Shown piece by piece: positions 1-10,084 of a stretch of 64,000 nt of DNA. A model generated the notes under the pieces. That model ran no database searches. It was not told the origin of the DNA and saw only the letters and a list, made by a program, of their open reading frames with translations. The position numbers and the translations under genes were made by a program. The DNA comes from an uncultured Aliivibrio sp. GTDB taxonomy: Bacteria; Pseudomonadota; Gammaproteobacteria; Enterobacterales; Vibrionaceae. The stretch spans positions 1 through 64,000 of the forward strand of contig NZ_CAMLHO010000011.1 in the NCBI RefSeq assembly GCF_946479765.1. Direction: 5' to 3'. Positions within the stretch are counted from its first letter, which is position 1; the number at the start of each line of letters is the position of its first letter.

Positions 1-59
1 ACATAATAGCGCCGATGGTAGTGTGGGGTCTCCCCATGTGAGAGTAGGACATCGCTAGA
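1..59 (+). rRNA. rrf: 5S ribosomal RNA, 3' end (partial)
   Basis: The first ~59 bases match the well-known 3' half of bacterial 5S rRNA: the GCCGATGGTAGTGTGGGG block, the TCTCCCCATG loop E/helix IV region and the GAGAGTAGGACATCGC end. The 5' part lies outside the window, so this is the tail of an rrn operon transcribed on the plus strand. The exact 3' end is uncertain by a few bases. A strong terminator follows at once, so this is probably the last gene of the rrn operon. Confidence 0.93.
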
Positions 60-70
60 CTCAAATTTTA

Positions 71-98
71 AAAGGCTTCCCATTGGGAAGCCTTTTTT
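71..98 (+). terminator. rrn operon terminator, probably bidirectional
   Basis: A perfect 10-bp stem (AAAGGCTTCC at 71-80 paired with GGAAGCCTTT at 86-95) with a 5-base loop is followed by a T-run. On the minus strand the same hairpin is followed by TTTTAAAATTT, so it can also terminate ilvY, which ends at 111. Confidence 0.92.
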
Positions 99-110
99 CG
101 TTTCTAGTCT

Positions 111-995
111 TTAAATAAATATGTTTTCTGCTACTTGCCATAAAGCTTGTATTACAGAGTCATTAAGTTTTGATTTTTTACAGCATAAGCCTAGTTTAAA
201 TGGAGTAATAGGTGCAGTGTTCAAGCGTTGAACTTTATCTTTTACTGGGCTGTTATTAATAACCACATCTGGCGCGATGCCTATTCCGCAACCTAATGCA
301 ACCATACTTACAATGGCTTCATGGCCTGATACTTGAGCGTAAATTGTTGGTTTTATCTTTTGTTCTTTAAACCATTGATTTGCTCTATTCCTTGCTGTGC
401 CTGATTCTGGAAGAATAAAAGGTAATGAACCCCAATTTGTATTTTGTTTATTTATTTCGCCAATGAATTGATTATTACCTACGGGAGCGATAACAGATAA
501 GGGTATTTCACTGATAATTTCAAAAGCTAACTTGCTTGATATTTTCTCAGGGATAGCAGATATAGCAATATCAACCTCAGAGCTTTCGATCTTATCGATT
601 GCTTGTGCGGGATCGCCTGTCGATAGCTTAATGTCAATATGAGGGTAATTCACTTTAAAATCATTTAATAATTTAGGTAAGTGGCTATAGCTAGCAGTCA
701 CAGAGCAAAATAATTTCAATTGCCCCTTTAATGCATTATTCACAACATTTGAATTTGCCTTATAGCTTGTCCATTCTGCGCATATATTCATTGCTACAGG
801 GATTAATTGCTTTGCGGCACTGGTTAATTCTACACTTCTGTTATCTCTTATAAATAAAGGGTGACCTACATCATCTTCAAGTTTTTGAATTTGTCGACTT
901 AAAGCGGAAGGGCTTAGATGCATTGCCTTAGACGTATAGGTGAAGCTATGGCTCTCACATAGATGTAAAAAATTTTGTAATAATTTTATATTCAT
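111..995 (-). CDS. ilvY: LysR-family regulator IlvY
   Basis: The 294-residue protein has the LysR layout: an N-terminal winged helix-turn-helix (about 1-60, with SHSFTYTSKAMHLSPSALS and the linker helix) and a type 2 periplasmic-binding-like effector domain (about 90-290). Family knowledge: IlvY senses acetolactate/acetohydroxybutyrate, the substrates of ketol-acid reductoisomerase, and activates ilvC. The assignment rests on its divergent position 125 bp from ilvC, the arrangement known from enterobacteria. It probably also represses itself from the shared intergenic region. Its transcript likely ends at the hairpin shared with the rrn operon. Confidence 0.9.
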   Translation of the reverse strand: MNIKLLQNFLHLCESHSFTYTSKAMHLSPSALSRQIQKLEDDVGHPLFIRDNRSVELTSAAKQLIPVAMNICAEWTSYKANSNVVNNALKGQLKLFCSVTASYSHLPKLLNDFKVNYPHIDIKLSTGDPAQAIDKIESSEVDIAISAIPEKISSKLAFEIISEIPLSVIAPVGNNQFIGEINKQNTNWGSLPFILPESGTARNRANQWFKEQKIKPTIYAQVSGHEAIVSMVALGCGIGIAPDVVINNSPVKDKVQRLNTAPITPFKLGLCCKKSKLNDSVIQALWQVAENIFI

Positions 996-1008
996 GGTGT
1001 TGTCATTT

Positions 1009-1028
1009 TTGCAATCATGTGTTGCTAA
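1009..1028. promoter_or_regulatory. Candidate IlvY (LysR-type) operator in the ilvY-ilvC gap
   Basis: The segment holds the interrupted inverted repeat GCAA-N7-TTGC (1011-1014 and 1022-1025), of the size and symmetry of LysR-type sites. It lies between the two divergent starts and just upstream of the proposed ilvC -35 at 1039. Binding by IlvY is inferred from position only. Confidence 0.4.
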
Positions 1029-1038
1029 TATATCACTT

Positions 1039-1065
1039 TTGACAATGTTAATCTTTCGTTATTAT
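1039..1065 (+). promoter_or_regulatory. Candidate ilvC promoter
   Basis: A perfect -35 hexamer TTGACA (1039-1044) is followed by TATTAT (1060-1065), five of six matches to the -10 consensus. The spacer is only 15 bp, which is shorter than optimal and would fit a promoter that needs an activator such as IlvY. Start-site data are needed to decide. Confidence 0.4.
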
Positions 1066-1120
1066 CTTGGTGTACACAGAATTATCCTAATGGATTAAAT
1101 GATATTTATGGAGTTTTATC

Positions 1121-2605
1121 ATGTCTAACTACTTTAATACACTGAACTTACGTGAGCAATTGGATCAACTTGGTCGTTGTCGCTTTATGGACCGCACAGA
1201 GTTTGCAACTGAAGCTGATTACTTAAAAGGTAAGAAGATAGTAATTGTTGGTTGTGGTGCTCAAGGGCTTAACCAAGGCCTTAATATGCGAGATTCAGGC
1301 TTAGATGTTGCTTATGCATTACGTCAAGTTGCTATTGATGAACAACGTCAATCATATAAAAATGCGAAAGAAAATGGTTTTGAAGTTGCTAGCTATGAAA
1401 AATTAATCCCTAAGGCAGATCTTGTTGTTAACTTAACTCCAGATAAGCAACATACAAATGTTGTTGAAACTGTAATGCCATTAATGAAAGAAGGTGCAGC
1501 ATTAGGTTATTCTCACGGGTTTAATGTTGTTGAAGAAGGCATGCAGATCCGCAAAGATATCACTGTTGTTATGGTTGCACCTAAGTGTCCTGGTACAGAG
1601 GTTCGTGAAGAATATAAGCGTGGTTTTGGTGTGCCTACACTGATTGCTGTTCACCCTGAAAATGATCCAAAAGGTGAAGGTTGGGATATTGCAAAAGCAT
1701 GGGCTGCTGGCACTGGTGGCCATAGAGCTGGCTGTCTTGAATCTTCTTTTGTTGCAGAAGTTAAATCTGATTTAATGGGCGAGCAAACAATTTTGTGTGG
1801 CATGCTACAAGCGGGTTCAATTGTATCTTATGAGAAAATGATTGCTGATGGCATTGAACCTGGTTACGCAGGTAAATTGCTACAGTTTGGTTGGGAAACG
1901 ATCACCGAAGCACTTAAGTTCGGTGGTGTTACTCACATGATGGACCGTCTATCTAATCCTGCAAAAGTGAAGGCATTCGAACTATCTGAAGAACTAAAAG
2001 AGTTAATGCGTCCTCTATATAACAAACATATGGATGACATTATACAAGGTGAGTTTTCTCGCACAATGATGGCTGATTGGGCCAATGATGATGTGAATCT
2101 ATTAGGCTGGCGTGAAGAGACTGGCCAAACTGCATTTGAAAATTACCCTGAGTCAGACGTAGAGATTTCAGAGCAAGAATATTTTGATAACGGTATTCTA
2201 CTTGTAGCAATGGTTCGTGCTGGTGTTGAACTAGCGTTTGAAGCAATGACAGCATCAGGTATTGTTGATGAGTCCGCCTACTATGAATCACTACATGAAC
2301 TACCATTAATTGCAAATACAGTTGCTCGTAAGCGTCTATATGAAATGAATGTAGTAATTTCAGACACCGCTGAGTACGGTAATTACTTATTTGCCAATGT
2401 AGCAACACCATTACTTCGTGAAAAGTTTATGCCATCAGTTGAGACTAATGTTATCGGTCGTGGATTGGGTGAGACATCAAATCAAGTAGATAATGCAACG
2501 CTAATAGCTGTTAATGAGGCAATTCGTAATCATCCAGTAGAATACGTTGGTGAAGAGTTACGTAGCTACATGAGTGATATGAAGCGTATCGCTGTTGGTG
2601 GTTAA
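1121..2605 (+). CDS. ilvC: Ketol-acid reductoisomerase (class II)
   Basis: This enzyme converts acetolactate or acetohydroxybutyrate to the dihydroxy acids with NADPH and Mg2+, the second common step of valine, leucine and isoleucine synthesis, in the cytoplasm. The 494-residue length is that of the long class II enzymes of enterobacteria, with a duplicated C-terminal knotted domain. The Rossmann motif GCGAQG is at residues 44-49, and conserved acidic segments (for example [12 protein letters not shown] near 213-224) supply metal ligands. The ATG follows TATGGAG at good spacing. It is transcribed alone between the IlvY-controlled promoter and a strong hairpin at 2621. Confidence 0.97.
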   Translation: MSNYFNTLNLREQLDQLGRCRFMDRTEFATEADYLKGKKIVIVGCGAQGLNQGLNMRDSGLDVAYALRQVAIDEQRQSYKNAKENGFEVASYEKLIPKADLVVNLTPDKQHTNVVETVMPLMKEGAALGYSHGFNVVEEGMQIRKDITVVMVAPKCPGTEVREEYKRGFGVPTLIAVHPENDPKGEGWDIAKAWAAGTGGHRAGCLESSFVAEVKSDLMGEQTILCGMLQAGSIVSYEKMIADGIEPGYAGKLLQFGWETITEALKFGGVTHMMDRLSNPAKVKAFELSEELKELMRPLYNKHMDDIIQGEFSRTMMADWANDDVNLLGWREETGQTAFENYPESDVEISEQEYFDNGILLVAMVRAGVELAFEAMTASGIVDESAYYESLHELPLIANTVARKRLYEMNVVISDTAEYGNYLFANVATPLLREKFMPSVETNVIGRGLGETSNQVDNATLIAVNEAIRNHPVEYVGEELRSYMSDMKRIAVGG

Positions 2606-2620
2606 TTTATACTAGATATA

Positions 2621-2656
2621 AAAAATGGCTTAATCAGTGATGATTAAGCCATTTTT
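2621..2656. terminator. Bidirectional terminator between ilvC and ubiK
   Basis: A perfect 16-bp inverted repeat (2621-2636 with 2641-2656), loop GTGA, is flanked by A5 and T5, so it works for both convergent genes. Confidence 0.93.
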
Positions 2657-2679
2657 GTATGTGAGATTTAAACTTTCAA

Positions 2680-2931
2680 TTATTTAGTTGAAAGCTTTTC
2701 TTCTAGTTCTGCTAGTTTTTGTTCCATTGCTGTTAGTTTCTGACGAGTACGAAGTAATACTTGAGTTTGAACATCGAACTCTTCTCTTCCTACAACATCA
2801 AGCTTATTCAATTGACCTTGAATTACTTGACGAACTTTCTGTTCAACATCGCTTCCTAGCTCTTTTACTGGTTGTGGCATTGAGTCATGAATTTGTTTTG
2901 CTATTTGCTCTAATTTTTTTGGATCAAACAT
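2680..2931 (-). CDS. ubiK: Ubiquinone biosynthesis accessory factor UbiK (BMFP domain)
   Basis: A small protein of 83 residues with the YqiC/UbiK layout: an N-terminal amphipathic part ([18 protein letters not shown]) and a C-terminal charged coiled coil ([21 protein letters not shown]) that makes a trimer in characterised homologues. Family knowledge: it binds lipids and UbiJ and aids the Ubi complex that makes coenzyme Q. Two adjacent ATG codons occur; the second (2931) is six bases after an AGGG ribosome site and is preferred over 2934. It faces ilvC convergently and seems monocistronic. Confidence 0.85.
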   Translation of the reverse strand: MFDPKKLEQIAKQIHDSMPQPVKELGSDVEQKVRQVIQGQLNKLDVVGREEFDVQTQVLLRTRQKLTAMEQKLAELEEKLSTK

Positions 2932-2997
2932 CATTTACCCTTAATTGAATATTTTCTTTATTTTAAGTAAAGCCTTGTCAATTGTCGTTATTCAAAT

Positions 2998-3023
2998 AGA
3001 AAAAAGGCCACCGAAGTAGCCTT
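2998..3023 (-). terminator. Terminator of the RND efflux operon
   Basis: On the minus strand AAGGCTAC and GTGGCCTT form an 8-bp stem (3016-3023 with 3004-3011, one G-T pair) closed by a TTCG tetraloop and followed by a T-run. It lies 16 bp after the pump gene's stop codon. Confidence 0.85.
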
Positions 3024-3038
3024 AATTTTATTTTACCA

Positions 3039-6000
3039 TTAAGATTCTTTAATCTCTCTACCTTCTTCAAAAACAGGTAGTGGCTTATGTTCACTTGCTA
3101 AGTAGCTGTAAATTACCGGCAGTACAAATAAAGTAAACAAGGTACCAATCGCAAGGCCAGCAACGATTACGATACCAATACTGAAACGTTGGGCTGCACC
3201 TGCACCACTTGCATACAGTAATGGAATTAGACCAGCGATCATGGCTGCGGTTGTCATTAGGATTGGACGAAGACGAACTTTAGCTGCCTCTGTCACTGCT
3301 TCCATACGATTCTTAAGGTGATGAAGCTGTTCTTCTTTTGCCACTTCACAAATAAGAATACCATGTTTAGTAATCAAGCCGACAAGTGTGATCAAACCAA
3401 CTTGAGAGTAGATATTCATAGTTGCTGCACCCCAAGCAAGCGCGATTAAAGCACCACAAATTGCTAGTGGAACAGAAACCATGATTACTAATGGATCTCG
3501 AACTGACTCAAATTGAATCGCAAGAACCAAAAAGATGATTGCCAGTGCTAAACCAAACGTAGCATATAGAGCGCTACCTTCAGTTACGTATTGGCGAGCT
3601 TCACCCATATAGTCATGTCTATAGCCACTTGGTAAGGTGCTAGTTGCTAAATCTTCAAACCATATGATTGCATCACCCATAGCAACACCTGGTGATGGTA
3701 CTGCACCAATAGTCGCTGAGTTCAATTGGTTGAAGTGAGGCAGTGATCTAGGTTCAGCAACAACATCAATCGATATTAGGCTTCCTAGAGGAACCGCTTC
3801 ACCACTGGTAGAACGAACGTAATAGTGATTCATTGATTCAGGATTTAAACGGAACTTACGTTCTACTTGAGGGATAACCTCATATGAACGACCACTTAAA
3901 TCGATACGGTTAACATAGCCATCAGCCATCATTGTACTTAATGTGATACCAATATCTTGCATGGTAATACCGTAAGCACCCGCTTTATCTTTATCTATAT
4001 TGATTTTCATTGTTGCTGAATCAAAATTCAAATCAAGATCAGAATAGACAAACAGTGGGCTACCGCTAACACTAGTCAGTACTTCAGTTGCTATTTGGAA
4101 CAAGCTTTCAAAACTATTTGGTGTAGTAATAACAAATTGAATTGGAAGACCAGAGCCTGCACCTGGAAGTTCAGGCATTTGGAAAGCCGTCACTGCCATA
4201 CCTGGAATATCTTTAACTAGTTCACCAACACGTTTAGCTACTTCAGCTTGGCTTGTATCACGCTGACTCCAAGGAACCATTGAAGCAATACCAAATGCTT
4301 GGTTTGCATTTGGAATCCCAGTGAATACTTGGGCAAAAGCAACTTCTGGCTGACTTGAGAGGATCTTATTCACGTCATTCATCGTATTTTGCATGTAATC
4401 AAGGTTGGCGGTAGATGGGGCTGTACCCATCAACATGATTACGCCTTTATCTTCCGATGGTGCAAGTTCGCTTGGAATGAATTTAAATAACAATGGAAGA
4501 ATAGCAAAAACAATTACAGAGAAACCAATAACAACAGGGCGACGCGTCATGATGACATTCAATATGCGCTCATAACTATTACTCATATTATCTAAAATAT
4601 GATGTACTTTTTTCTCAAAGCGATTTGGTTCTTCATTTGCAATAAGCATTTTAGAACACATCATCGGTGATAACGTTAATGCTACGATACCAGAAACAAA
4701 TACCGCTCCTGCGAGAGTTAATGCGAACTCTTTAAATAGAGAGCCAGTAATACCACCCATCATTGCAATCGGAGCATATACAGCACCAAGTGTTAGAGTC
4801 ATAGCAATAACTGGGACTGCAATTTCTCGTGTACCAATAATGGCGGCTCGGAATGGAGTTTCTCCTAACTTGATGTGACGGTCCACGTTTTCAAGAACAA
4901 CAATGGCGTCATCAACAACTAAGCCAATAGCAAGAACCATTGCCAATAGTGTCATCAAGTTCCATGAAAAACCCATCGCTTGCATAACCATTGCCACACC
5001 AACAAGTGATAATGGAATAGTAACTATTGGAATGATTACCGCTCTGAATGAACCCAAGAATAAGGTAATTACTACAAGTACGATTAATGCTGCTTCGATA
5101 ATGGTTTTAATTACTTCATGTATAGATTCATTGATAGCAATCGTAGAGTCATACATGATGTTCATCTTGATATTAGTTGGTAAGTTTTTCTCTAATTGAG
5201 GAAGTATTTTTAGAACATCAGCGGCAATATTAATTGGGTTAGCACTTGGTGCAGCATTGATGGCTGCAACAACGGCTTCTTGTCCATTAGCACTTGCTCG
5301 ATAGACATCATGGCTTTTTTCAAGAGAAACTTTCGCAATGTCACTTAAGCGAATAATTTCCCCATTCGTGGTTCTGATAACAAGGTTTTCTAGTTCTTCA
5401 ACATTAGAAACTTGAGTATTAGCACTGCCGTTATAAAGAACAAACTCACCGGTAGCTTGACCTGCTGCTGATTGGAAGTTATTCGCACTAAGAACCCCCA
5501 TAACATCAGTTGCTGTCATATCAATAGCAGCCATACGTGCTGGATCTAACCAGATACGTAACGCGTACTTCATACCACCGAAAAGATCTACTTTTGAAAC
5601 ACCATTAACAGTGAATAGCTGAGGATTAACCACTCGCTCTAAGTAATCGGTAATTTGGCTTGATACTAATTCATCACTGGTAAAACCAATATAAAGTACC
5701 GCGGTTGTTGAGCCTGTAGACATGGTTACTGTTGGATCTTCAGATTCTTTTGGTAACTGAGAGCGAACAGAGTTTGTCTTAGCCAAGATATCAGACAAGG
5801 CTGCATTTGGATCGGTATTTAACTTCATCGTCACAGTAATGGTTGATTTACCCATTACAGATTGTGAGGTCATAAAGTCAATATTATCGGCTTGAGCCAC
5901 CGCTTGCTCTAAAGGTTGAGTAATGAAACCTTGGATCAGGTCTGCACTCGCTCCATAGTAGCTAGTTGTTACCGTTACAACGGTATTCGTCATTTCAGGG

Positions 6001-6110
6001 TATTCACGAACCTGCATTTTGAAAATAGCTTGGATACCAAGCAAAGCAATCAAAAAGCTGATCGATACCGCTAAAACTGGACGTTTAATAAAAACATCAG
6101 TAAAGCGCAT
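3039..6110 (-). CDS. RND-family efflux pump, inner-membrane permease
   Basis: The protein (1023 residues) has the usual RND length and layout: TM1 at about 10-30, a large periplasmic loop, six TM segments at about 335-540, a second large loop, and a last TM block at about 860-1000. The proton-relay aspartates equivalent to AcrB Asp407/Asp408 are Asp400-Asp401 (GLVVDDAIVVLENV), and the lysine equivalent to AcrB Lys940 is Lys915 (LITKHGIL). It should export drugs or other amphipathic compounds by proton antiport. The adaptor gene lies 11 bp upstream. No outer-membrane channel gene is present, so a TolC encoded elsewhere is presumably used. Substrates cannot be read from the sequence. Confidence 0.93.
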   Translation of the reverse strand: MRFTDVFIKRPVLAVSISFLIALLGIQAIFKMQVREYPEMTNTVVTVTTSYYGASADLIQGFITQPLEQAVAQADNIDFMTSQSVMGKSTITVTMKLNTDPNAALSDILAKTNSVRSQLPKESEDPTVTMSTGSTTAVLYIGFTSDELVSSQITDYLERVVNPQLFTVNGVSKVDLFGGMKYALRIWLDPARMAAIDMTATDVMGVLSANNFQSAAGQATGEFVLYNGSANTQVSNVEELENLVIRTTNGEIIRLSDIAKVSLEKSHDVYRASANGQEAVVAAINAAPSANPINIAADVLKILPQLEKNLPTNIKMNIMYDSTIAINESIHEVIKTIIEAALIVLVVITLFLGSFRAVIIPIVTIPLSLVGVAMVMQAMGFSWNLMTLLAMVLAIGLVVDDAIVVLENVDRHIKLGETPFRAAIIGTREIAVPVIAMTLTLGAVYAPIAMMGGITGSLFKEFALTLAGAVFVSGIVALTLSPMMCSKMLIANEEPNRFEKKVHHILDNMSNSYERILNVIMTRRPVVIGFSVIVFAILPLLFKFIPSELAPSEDKGVIMLMGTAPSTANLDYMQNTMNDVNKILSSQPEVAFAQVFTGIPNANQAFGIASMVPWSQRDTSQAEVAKRVGELVKDIPGMAVTAFQMPELPGAGSGLPIQFVITTPNSFESLFQIATEVLTSVSGSPLFVYSDLDLNFDSATMKINIDKDKAGAYGITMQDIGITLSTMMADGYVNRIDLSGRSYEVIPQVERKFRLNPESMNHYYVRSTSGEAVPLGSLISIDVVAEPRSLPHFNQLNSATIGAVPSPGVAMGDAIIWFEDLATSTLPSGYRHDYMGEARQYVTEGSALYATFGLALAIIFLVLAIQFESVRDPLVIMVSVPLAICGALIALAWGAATMNIYSQVGLITLVGLITKHGILICEVAKEEQLHHLKNRMEAVTEAAKVRLRPILMTTAAMIAGLIPLLYASGAGAAQRFSIGIVIVAGLAIGTLFTLFVLPVIYSYLASEHKPLPVFEEGREIKES

Positions 6111-6121
6111 AGTTCCTCCGA

Positions 6122-7228
6122 TTACAGCATTGGTGTTTCAGCAGGTGGTGTTGTTGCATCGCTTTCCACAATGCGAACTTTCGCATCATTACTTAGACGA
6201 ACCTGACCTGTGGTTACAACCACATCGCCAGCTTTAACACCTTCAAGGATATGAGCAATAGCTTCTGAACGCTCACCTACTTTTACAACATGTTGTTGAA
6301 CACGTTTTACACCATCTTTTTCTGTTACAAGATAAACATTATCACCATAAAGAGTATAGGTGATTGATGTTTGAGGAATAACAACTTGGTTTTCTAATGT
6401 GGGTAGAATGATTTCAGCACGAGCGAACATGCCGCTACGTAATTTGCCACCATTATTAGGGATATCAGCTTGAACCTCGATTAAGCCACTTTGGATGTTT
6501 ACAGCAGGTTCAATAGCGCTAATCGATCCTTTGAAGACATCAGCAGGGTAAGAATCAATTGAGATATCGATCTCTTGTCCAATATTGATGCGCGAGATGT
6601 CAGTTTGAGGAACAGTAAAGCGTAAGCGCATAACACTTGTGTCTTCTAGACGAACGATATCAGTGCTTGGTTGTAGGTATTGACCTAGATAAACATTACG
6701 AATACCGATAACACCAGAGAATGGCGCCTTGATTTCACGACGATCGATTGATGCTTTCATGCCTTCAATATCAGCAGAAAGAGAGAAAAAATTTGCTTCT
6801 GCCTCGTCATATGCTTCTTTTGAAATAGATCCTTTTTTATATAGGCCTTTATAGCGTTTATACTTTGCTTCAGCAGCAGGTAGGCGAGCTTGAGTACTCT
6901 TTAAGTTTGCCTTTTCGACTTTAGAATCAAGTGAAAGTAATAGTTGGCCTTTCTTAACTTGGCTACCAGAATCAAATGAAATGTTATCAATGATGCCGTT
7001 CACTTCAGTTGTTAACGTGACACCTTGGTTAGGTTCAATAAAACCAATGGCTTGGATTGTTGGAGTCCAATGAGATGAAGAAATAGTTTCAACCGTAACA
7101 GGGAACTCAGGTTCTGGTCGGTTAGCCATATATTCAGCGATTTTTTGTTGTTTAAACATGTTAAAACCAATCACACTACCGAAAAGAAGTAGTGCAAGAA
7201 GCAACATAAAGAAAGTCCACTTTTTCAT
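6122..7228 (-). CDS. RND efflux periplasmic adaptor (membrane fusion protein)
   Basis: The 368-residue protein has an N-terminal hydrophobic anchor (residues 5-24), a biotinyl-lipoyl half (EPNQGVTLTTEVNGIIDNI, then the second half REIKAPFSGVIGIRNVYLGQYL near 168-188), an alpha-hairpin between the halves (KSTQARLPAAEAKYKRYKGLY), and beta-barrel and membrane-proximal domains towards the C terminus. It links the inner-membrane pump to an outer-membrane channel. It is the middle gene of a tetR-adaptor-pump operon: 18 bp after the regulator and 11 bp before the pump. Confidence 0.93.
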   Translation of the reverse strand: MKKWTFFMLLLALLLFGSVIGFNMFKQQKIAEYMANRPEPEFPVTVETISSSHWTPTIQAIGFIEPNQGVTLTTEVNGIIDNISFDSGSQVKKGQLLLSLDSKVEKANLKSTQARLPAAEAKYKRYKGLYKKGSISKEAYDEAEANFFSLSADIEGMKASIDRREIKAPFSGVIGIRNVYLGQYLQPSTDIVRLEDTSVMRLRFTVPQTDISRINIGQEIDISIDSYPADVFKGSISAIEPAVNIQSGLIEVQADIPNNGGKLRSGMFARAEIILPTLENQVVIPQTSITYTLYGDNVYLVTEKDGVKRVQQHVVKVGERSEAIAHILEGVKAGDVVVTTGQVRLSNDAKVRIVESDATTPPAETPML

Positions 7229-7246
7229 TCTGATTAGAACTCCAAA

Positions 7247-7813
7247 TTAGTGTTTAATAATAGCGTCCCAACTGGCTTCAATTGCCGCATTGAGATCATC
7301 GTTAGTTAAAGTAAAAAAACCTTGAGCATGTTTTCGAGCTAAGCAAACGCTCGCTTCCAAACTAAGGCCGGTTAGAATTTCTACACTGAGAGGTTTAAAT
7401 ACATCTTGCTCAAGTCCATCAATAAAGAGTTGATTTACTTGGGCAAACATTTCTTTTTCTAGTTCCCTAAATTTTGCTAAATCACCAGAAGGTAAAGATT
7501 CGTATTGATTACGATTCAAAAAAGTATTCTTTTCTGAAATAGCAAAGTGCCAAATATTTAACCACATAGTACGAAATCGAACTTTGATTGGATCTGAATC
7601 TTGTATATTTTCTTGAATGGCAAATGCAACACGTTGCATGACATTCAGTTTTATTTCTTGGATTAAGGCTTCTTTATCATCAAAGTAGCGATATATTGTG
7701 CCGGCAGCAACACCCGCTTGATTTGCTACTTTTTGCATAGATAAGCCACGAAATCCATCGGTAGCTAATAATTGCTCAGCAGATTCAAGAATGAGCTGAC
7801 GCTTTTCTTTCAT
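7247..7813 (-). CDS. TetR-family transcriptional regulator of the efflux operon
   Basis: The 188-residue protein has a typical TetR N-terminal helix-turn-helix (about residues 1-50: LILESAEQLLATDGF, then the recognition segment VAAGTIYRYFDDKEAL) and a helical ligand-binding domain. The ATG at 7813 follows AAGGA by seven bases and is preferred over an upstream in-frame codon at 7846, which would lie inside the operator. The gene leads the operon with the adaptor and pump, so it probably represses itself and both transport genes through the palindrome at 7830-7851. The inducing ligand is unknown. Confidence 0.9.
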   Translation of the reverse strand: MKEKRQLILESAEQLLATDGFRGLSMQKVANQAGVAAGTIYRYFDDKEALIQEIKLNVMQRVAFAIQENIQDSDPIKVRFRTMWLNIWHFAISEKNTFLNRNQYESLPSGDLAKFRELEKEMFAQVNQLFIDGLEQDVFKPLSVEILTGLSLEASVCLARKHAQGFFTLTNDDLNAAIEASWDAIIKH

Positions 7814-7829
7814 AAATTGGTCCTTATGA

Positions 7830-7851
7830 AATGAATGAACGTTCATTCATT
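7830..7851. promoter_or_regulatory. Perfect 22-bp palindromic operator for the TetR-family regulator
   Basis: AATGAATGAAC at 7830-7840 is followed directly by its exact reverse complement at 7841-7851. It lies 17 bp upstream of the tetR start codon, where it would cover the leader or promoter. TetR dimers bind such palindromes. The core TGAATGAACGTTCATTCA resembles operators of AcrR/QacR-like regulators (inference). Confidence 0.8.
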
Positions 7852-8000
7852 ATTTTAGGCTACGATGAATAAAATGTAATCTATTTTTGTGTCAAGAAAC
7901 GTAAAGATCATATTTTTTGATTGATTGTTTACGTGGTATTCCCAAGTCGACCGCTTTATTATAGACACAAATAATTCATTATCGATTTTATAGGTGATTC

Positions 8001-10016
8001 ATGAGACTTAATCCACAGCAAGATGAGGCAGTAAAATTTGTCTCTGGGCCATGTTTAGTATTGGCTGGCGCAGGGTCAGGTAAAACCCGTGTAATCACAA
8101 GTAAGATAGCTTACCTGGTTCAGCAGTGTGGTTATAAAGCGAGAAATATCGCAGCAGTTACATTTACCAATAAAGCCGCGCGTGAAATGAAAGAGCGTGT
8201 GGGGCAGACGTTAGGTAAGCAAGAATCTCGTGGGTTAATGGTCTCTACTTTTCATTCATTAGGTTTAGATATTATTCGTCGAGAATATAAAATTTTAGGC
8301 TTAAAAGCAGGTTTCTCTTTATTTGATGACCAAGACCAACTGGCTCTATTAAAAGAGCTAACAGAAAAACAAATTGATGGTGATAAAGATTTATTGCGTC
8401 AATTGTTAAGCTGTATTTCGAATTGGAAAAATGACATGCTGACGCCAGCACAAGTCAAAGGCATCGTTCGTTCAGAACAAGAGCAGTTATTTGCATTTTG
8501 TTATGAGATGTACCTCAATCAAATGAAAGCCTATAACGCATTAGATTTTGATGACTTAATTTCATTACCTGTTTTACTGCTTCGAACTAATCAAGAAGTG
8601 CGCGAACGCTGGCAAATGAAGCTTCGTTATTTATTAGTGGATGAGTATCAAGATACTAATACCAGTCAATACGAGTTGGTTAAATTGTTGGTTGGTGAAA
8701 GAGGTCGATTAACCGTTGTGGGTGATGATGATCAATCCATCTATTCATGGCGTGGTGCAAAACCTCAAAACTTGGTGTTGTTAAATGAAGACTATCCAAA
8801 TTTGCGAGTGATTAAACTAGAACAAAACTATCGATCAACCAGTCGAATTTTACGCGCAGCAAATATTTTAATTGCTAACAACCCTCACGTCTTTGAAAAA
8901 CGCCTTTTTTCAGAGATCCCTGATGGCGAGCAGATTAAGATCCTGACTGCAAAAGATGATGAGCACGAAGCAGAAAGAGTGGTGGGCGAAATTATTGGTC
9001 ATCGTTTCTTAAATAGAACCGATTATAAAGACTATGCCGTGCTATACCGTGGTAATCATCAATCACGTTTGATCGAAAAATCTTTAATGCAAAACCGAGT
9101 GCCCTATAAAATATCAGGGGGAACCTCTTTTTTCTCTCGAGCTGAGATCAAAGATATCATGGCTTATTTACGCCTGCTGACGAACCCTGATGATGATAAT
9201 GCATTTTTACGTGTTGTTAATACGCCTCGTCGTGAAATTGGTCCTGTAACATTAGAAAAGCTCGGTACCTATGCGAATATGCGTGGTAAAAGTCTGTTTG
9301 AAGCCAGTTTTGAAATGGGGTTAGAGCAAACACTATCAGGACGAGGGTTAGAATCATTACGTCGTTTTAGTCACTGGGTTGTTTCTATCTCTGAAAATGC
9401 AGAGCGTGGTAATACTGTGGATGCCGTTCGTTCTTTAGTGAAAGATATTCATTACGAAGATTGGTTGTATGAAACATCTACCAGTGCAAAAGCCGCTGAG
9501 ATGAGGATGAAGAATGTCTCTGATCTATATTCATGGATTGTTGCTGATTTAGAAGGGGATAATTATGATAAGGAAGAAAAGACCTTAAAAGAAGTCGTTC
9601 AACGTCTAACCTTACGTGACATGATGGAACGTGGTGAAGATGAGGAAGGTGCAGATCAAGTTCAATTAATGACTTTACATGCCTCAAAGGGGCTGGAATT
9701 TCCTTATGTATTCTTAATTGGTGCAGAAGAAGGTATTTTACCTCACCAAGTGAGTATTGATGAAGATAATGTCGATGAAGAACGTCGTTTAGCTTATGTA
9801 GGGATAACAAGAGCCCAGAAAGAGCTAACATTTACTTTATGTAAAGAACGTCGTCAGTATGGTGAATTGATCCGCCCAGAGCCTAGCCGCTTTCTTGAAG
9901 AATTACCTCATGATGATTTAGATTGGGAAATGAAAAAACCAAAACCCACTCAAGAAGAAAGAATGGAGAAAGGGAAGAATAACATTGCCCATCTCAGAGC
10001 AATGCTTAAAAAATAA
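8001..10016 (+). CDS. rep: ATP-dependent DNA helicase Rep
   Basis: This superfamily 1A 3'-5' helicase (671 residues, E. coli Rep 673) helps replication forks pass bound proteins and supports restart. Visible motifs are the Q motif (LNPQQDEAV), Walker A GAGSGKT (23-29), motif Ia ([10 protein letters not shown]), motif II DEYQDT (214-219), motif III ([13 protein letters not shown]), motif IV (LEQNYRS) and motif V/VI ([10 protein letters not shown] and [10 protein letters not shown]). The family alternatives UvrD and PcrA are less likely, because both are longer and carry a different C-terminal tail. It stands alone on the plus strand behind a divergent tetR and is followed by a terminator. Confidence 0.93.
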   Translation: MRLNPQQDEAVKFVSGPCLVLAGAGSGKTRVITSKIAYLVQQCGYKARNIAAVTFTNKAAREMKERVGQTLGKQESRGLMVSTFHSLGLDIIRREYKILGLKAGFSLFDDQDQLALLKELTEKQIDGDKDLLRQLLSCISNWKNDMLTPAQVKGIVRSEQEQLFAFCYEMYLNQMKAYNALDFDDLISLPVLLLRTNQEVRERWQMKLRYLLVDEYQDTNTSQYELVKLLVGERGRLTVVGDDDQSIYSWRGAKPQNLVLLNEDYPNLRVIKLEQNYRSTSRILRAANILIANNPHVFEKRLFSEIPDGEQIKILTAKDDEHEAERVVGEIIGHRFLNRTDYKDYAVLYRGNHQSRLIEKSLMQNRVPYKISGGTSFFSRAEIKDIMAYLRLLTNPDDDNAFLRVVNTPRREIGPVTLEKLGTYANMRGKSLFEASFEMGLEQTLSGRGLESLRRFSHWVVSISENAERGNTVDAVRSLVKDIHYEDWLYETSTSAKAAEMRMKNVSDLYSWIVADLEGDNYDKEEKTLKEVVQRLTLRDMMERGEDEEGADQVQLMTLHASKGLEFPYVFLIGAEEGILPHQVSIDEDNVDEERRLAYVGITRAQKELTFTLCKERRQYGELIRPEPSRFLEELPHDDLDWEMKKPKPTQEERMEKGKNNIAHLRAMLKK

Positions 10017-10020
10017 ATAA

Positions 10021-10054
10021 AAATGCCCACTGTATAAATCAGTGGGCATTTTTT
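10021..10054. terminator. Terminator after rep
   Basis: AAATGCCCACTG (10021-10032) pairs perfectly with CAGTGGGCATTT (10040-10051), with a 7-base loop and a T-run. It lies between convergent rep and the cytochrome gene, but the A-run on the other side is short. Confidence 0.9.
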
Positions 10055-10084
10055 ATGATTGCGTTAAATTAGAGAGTGATGCTA

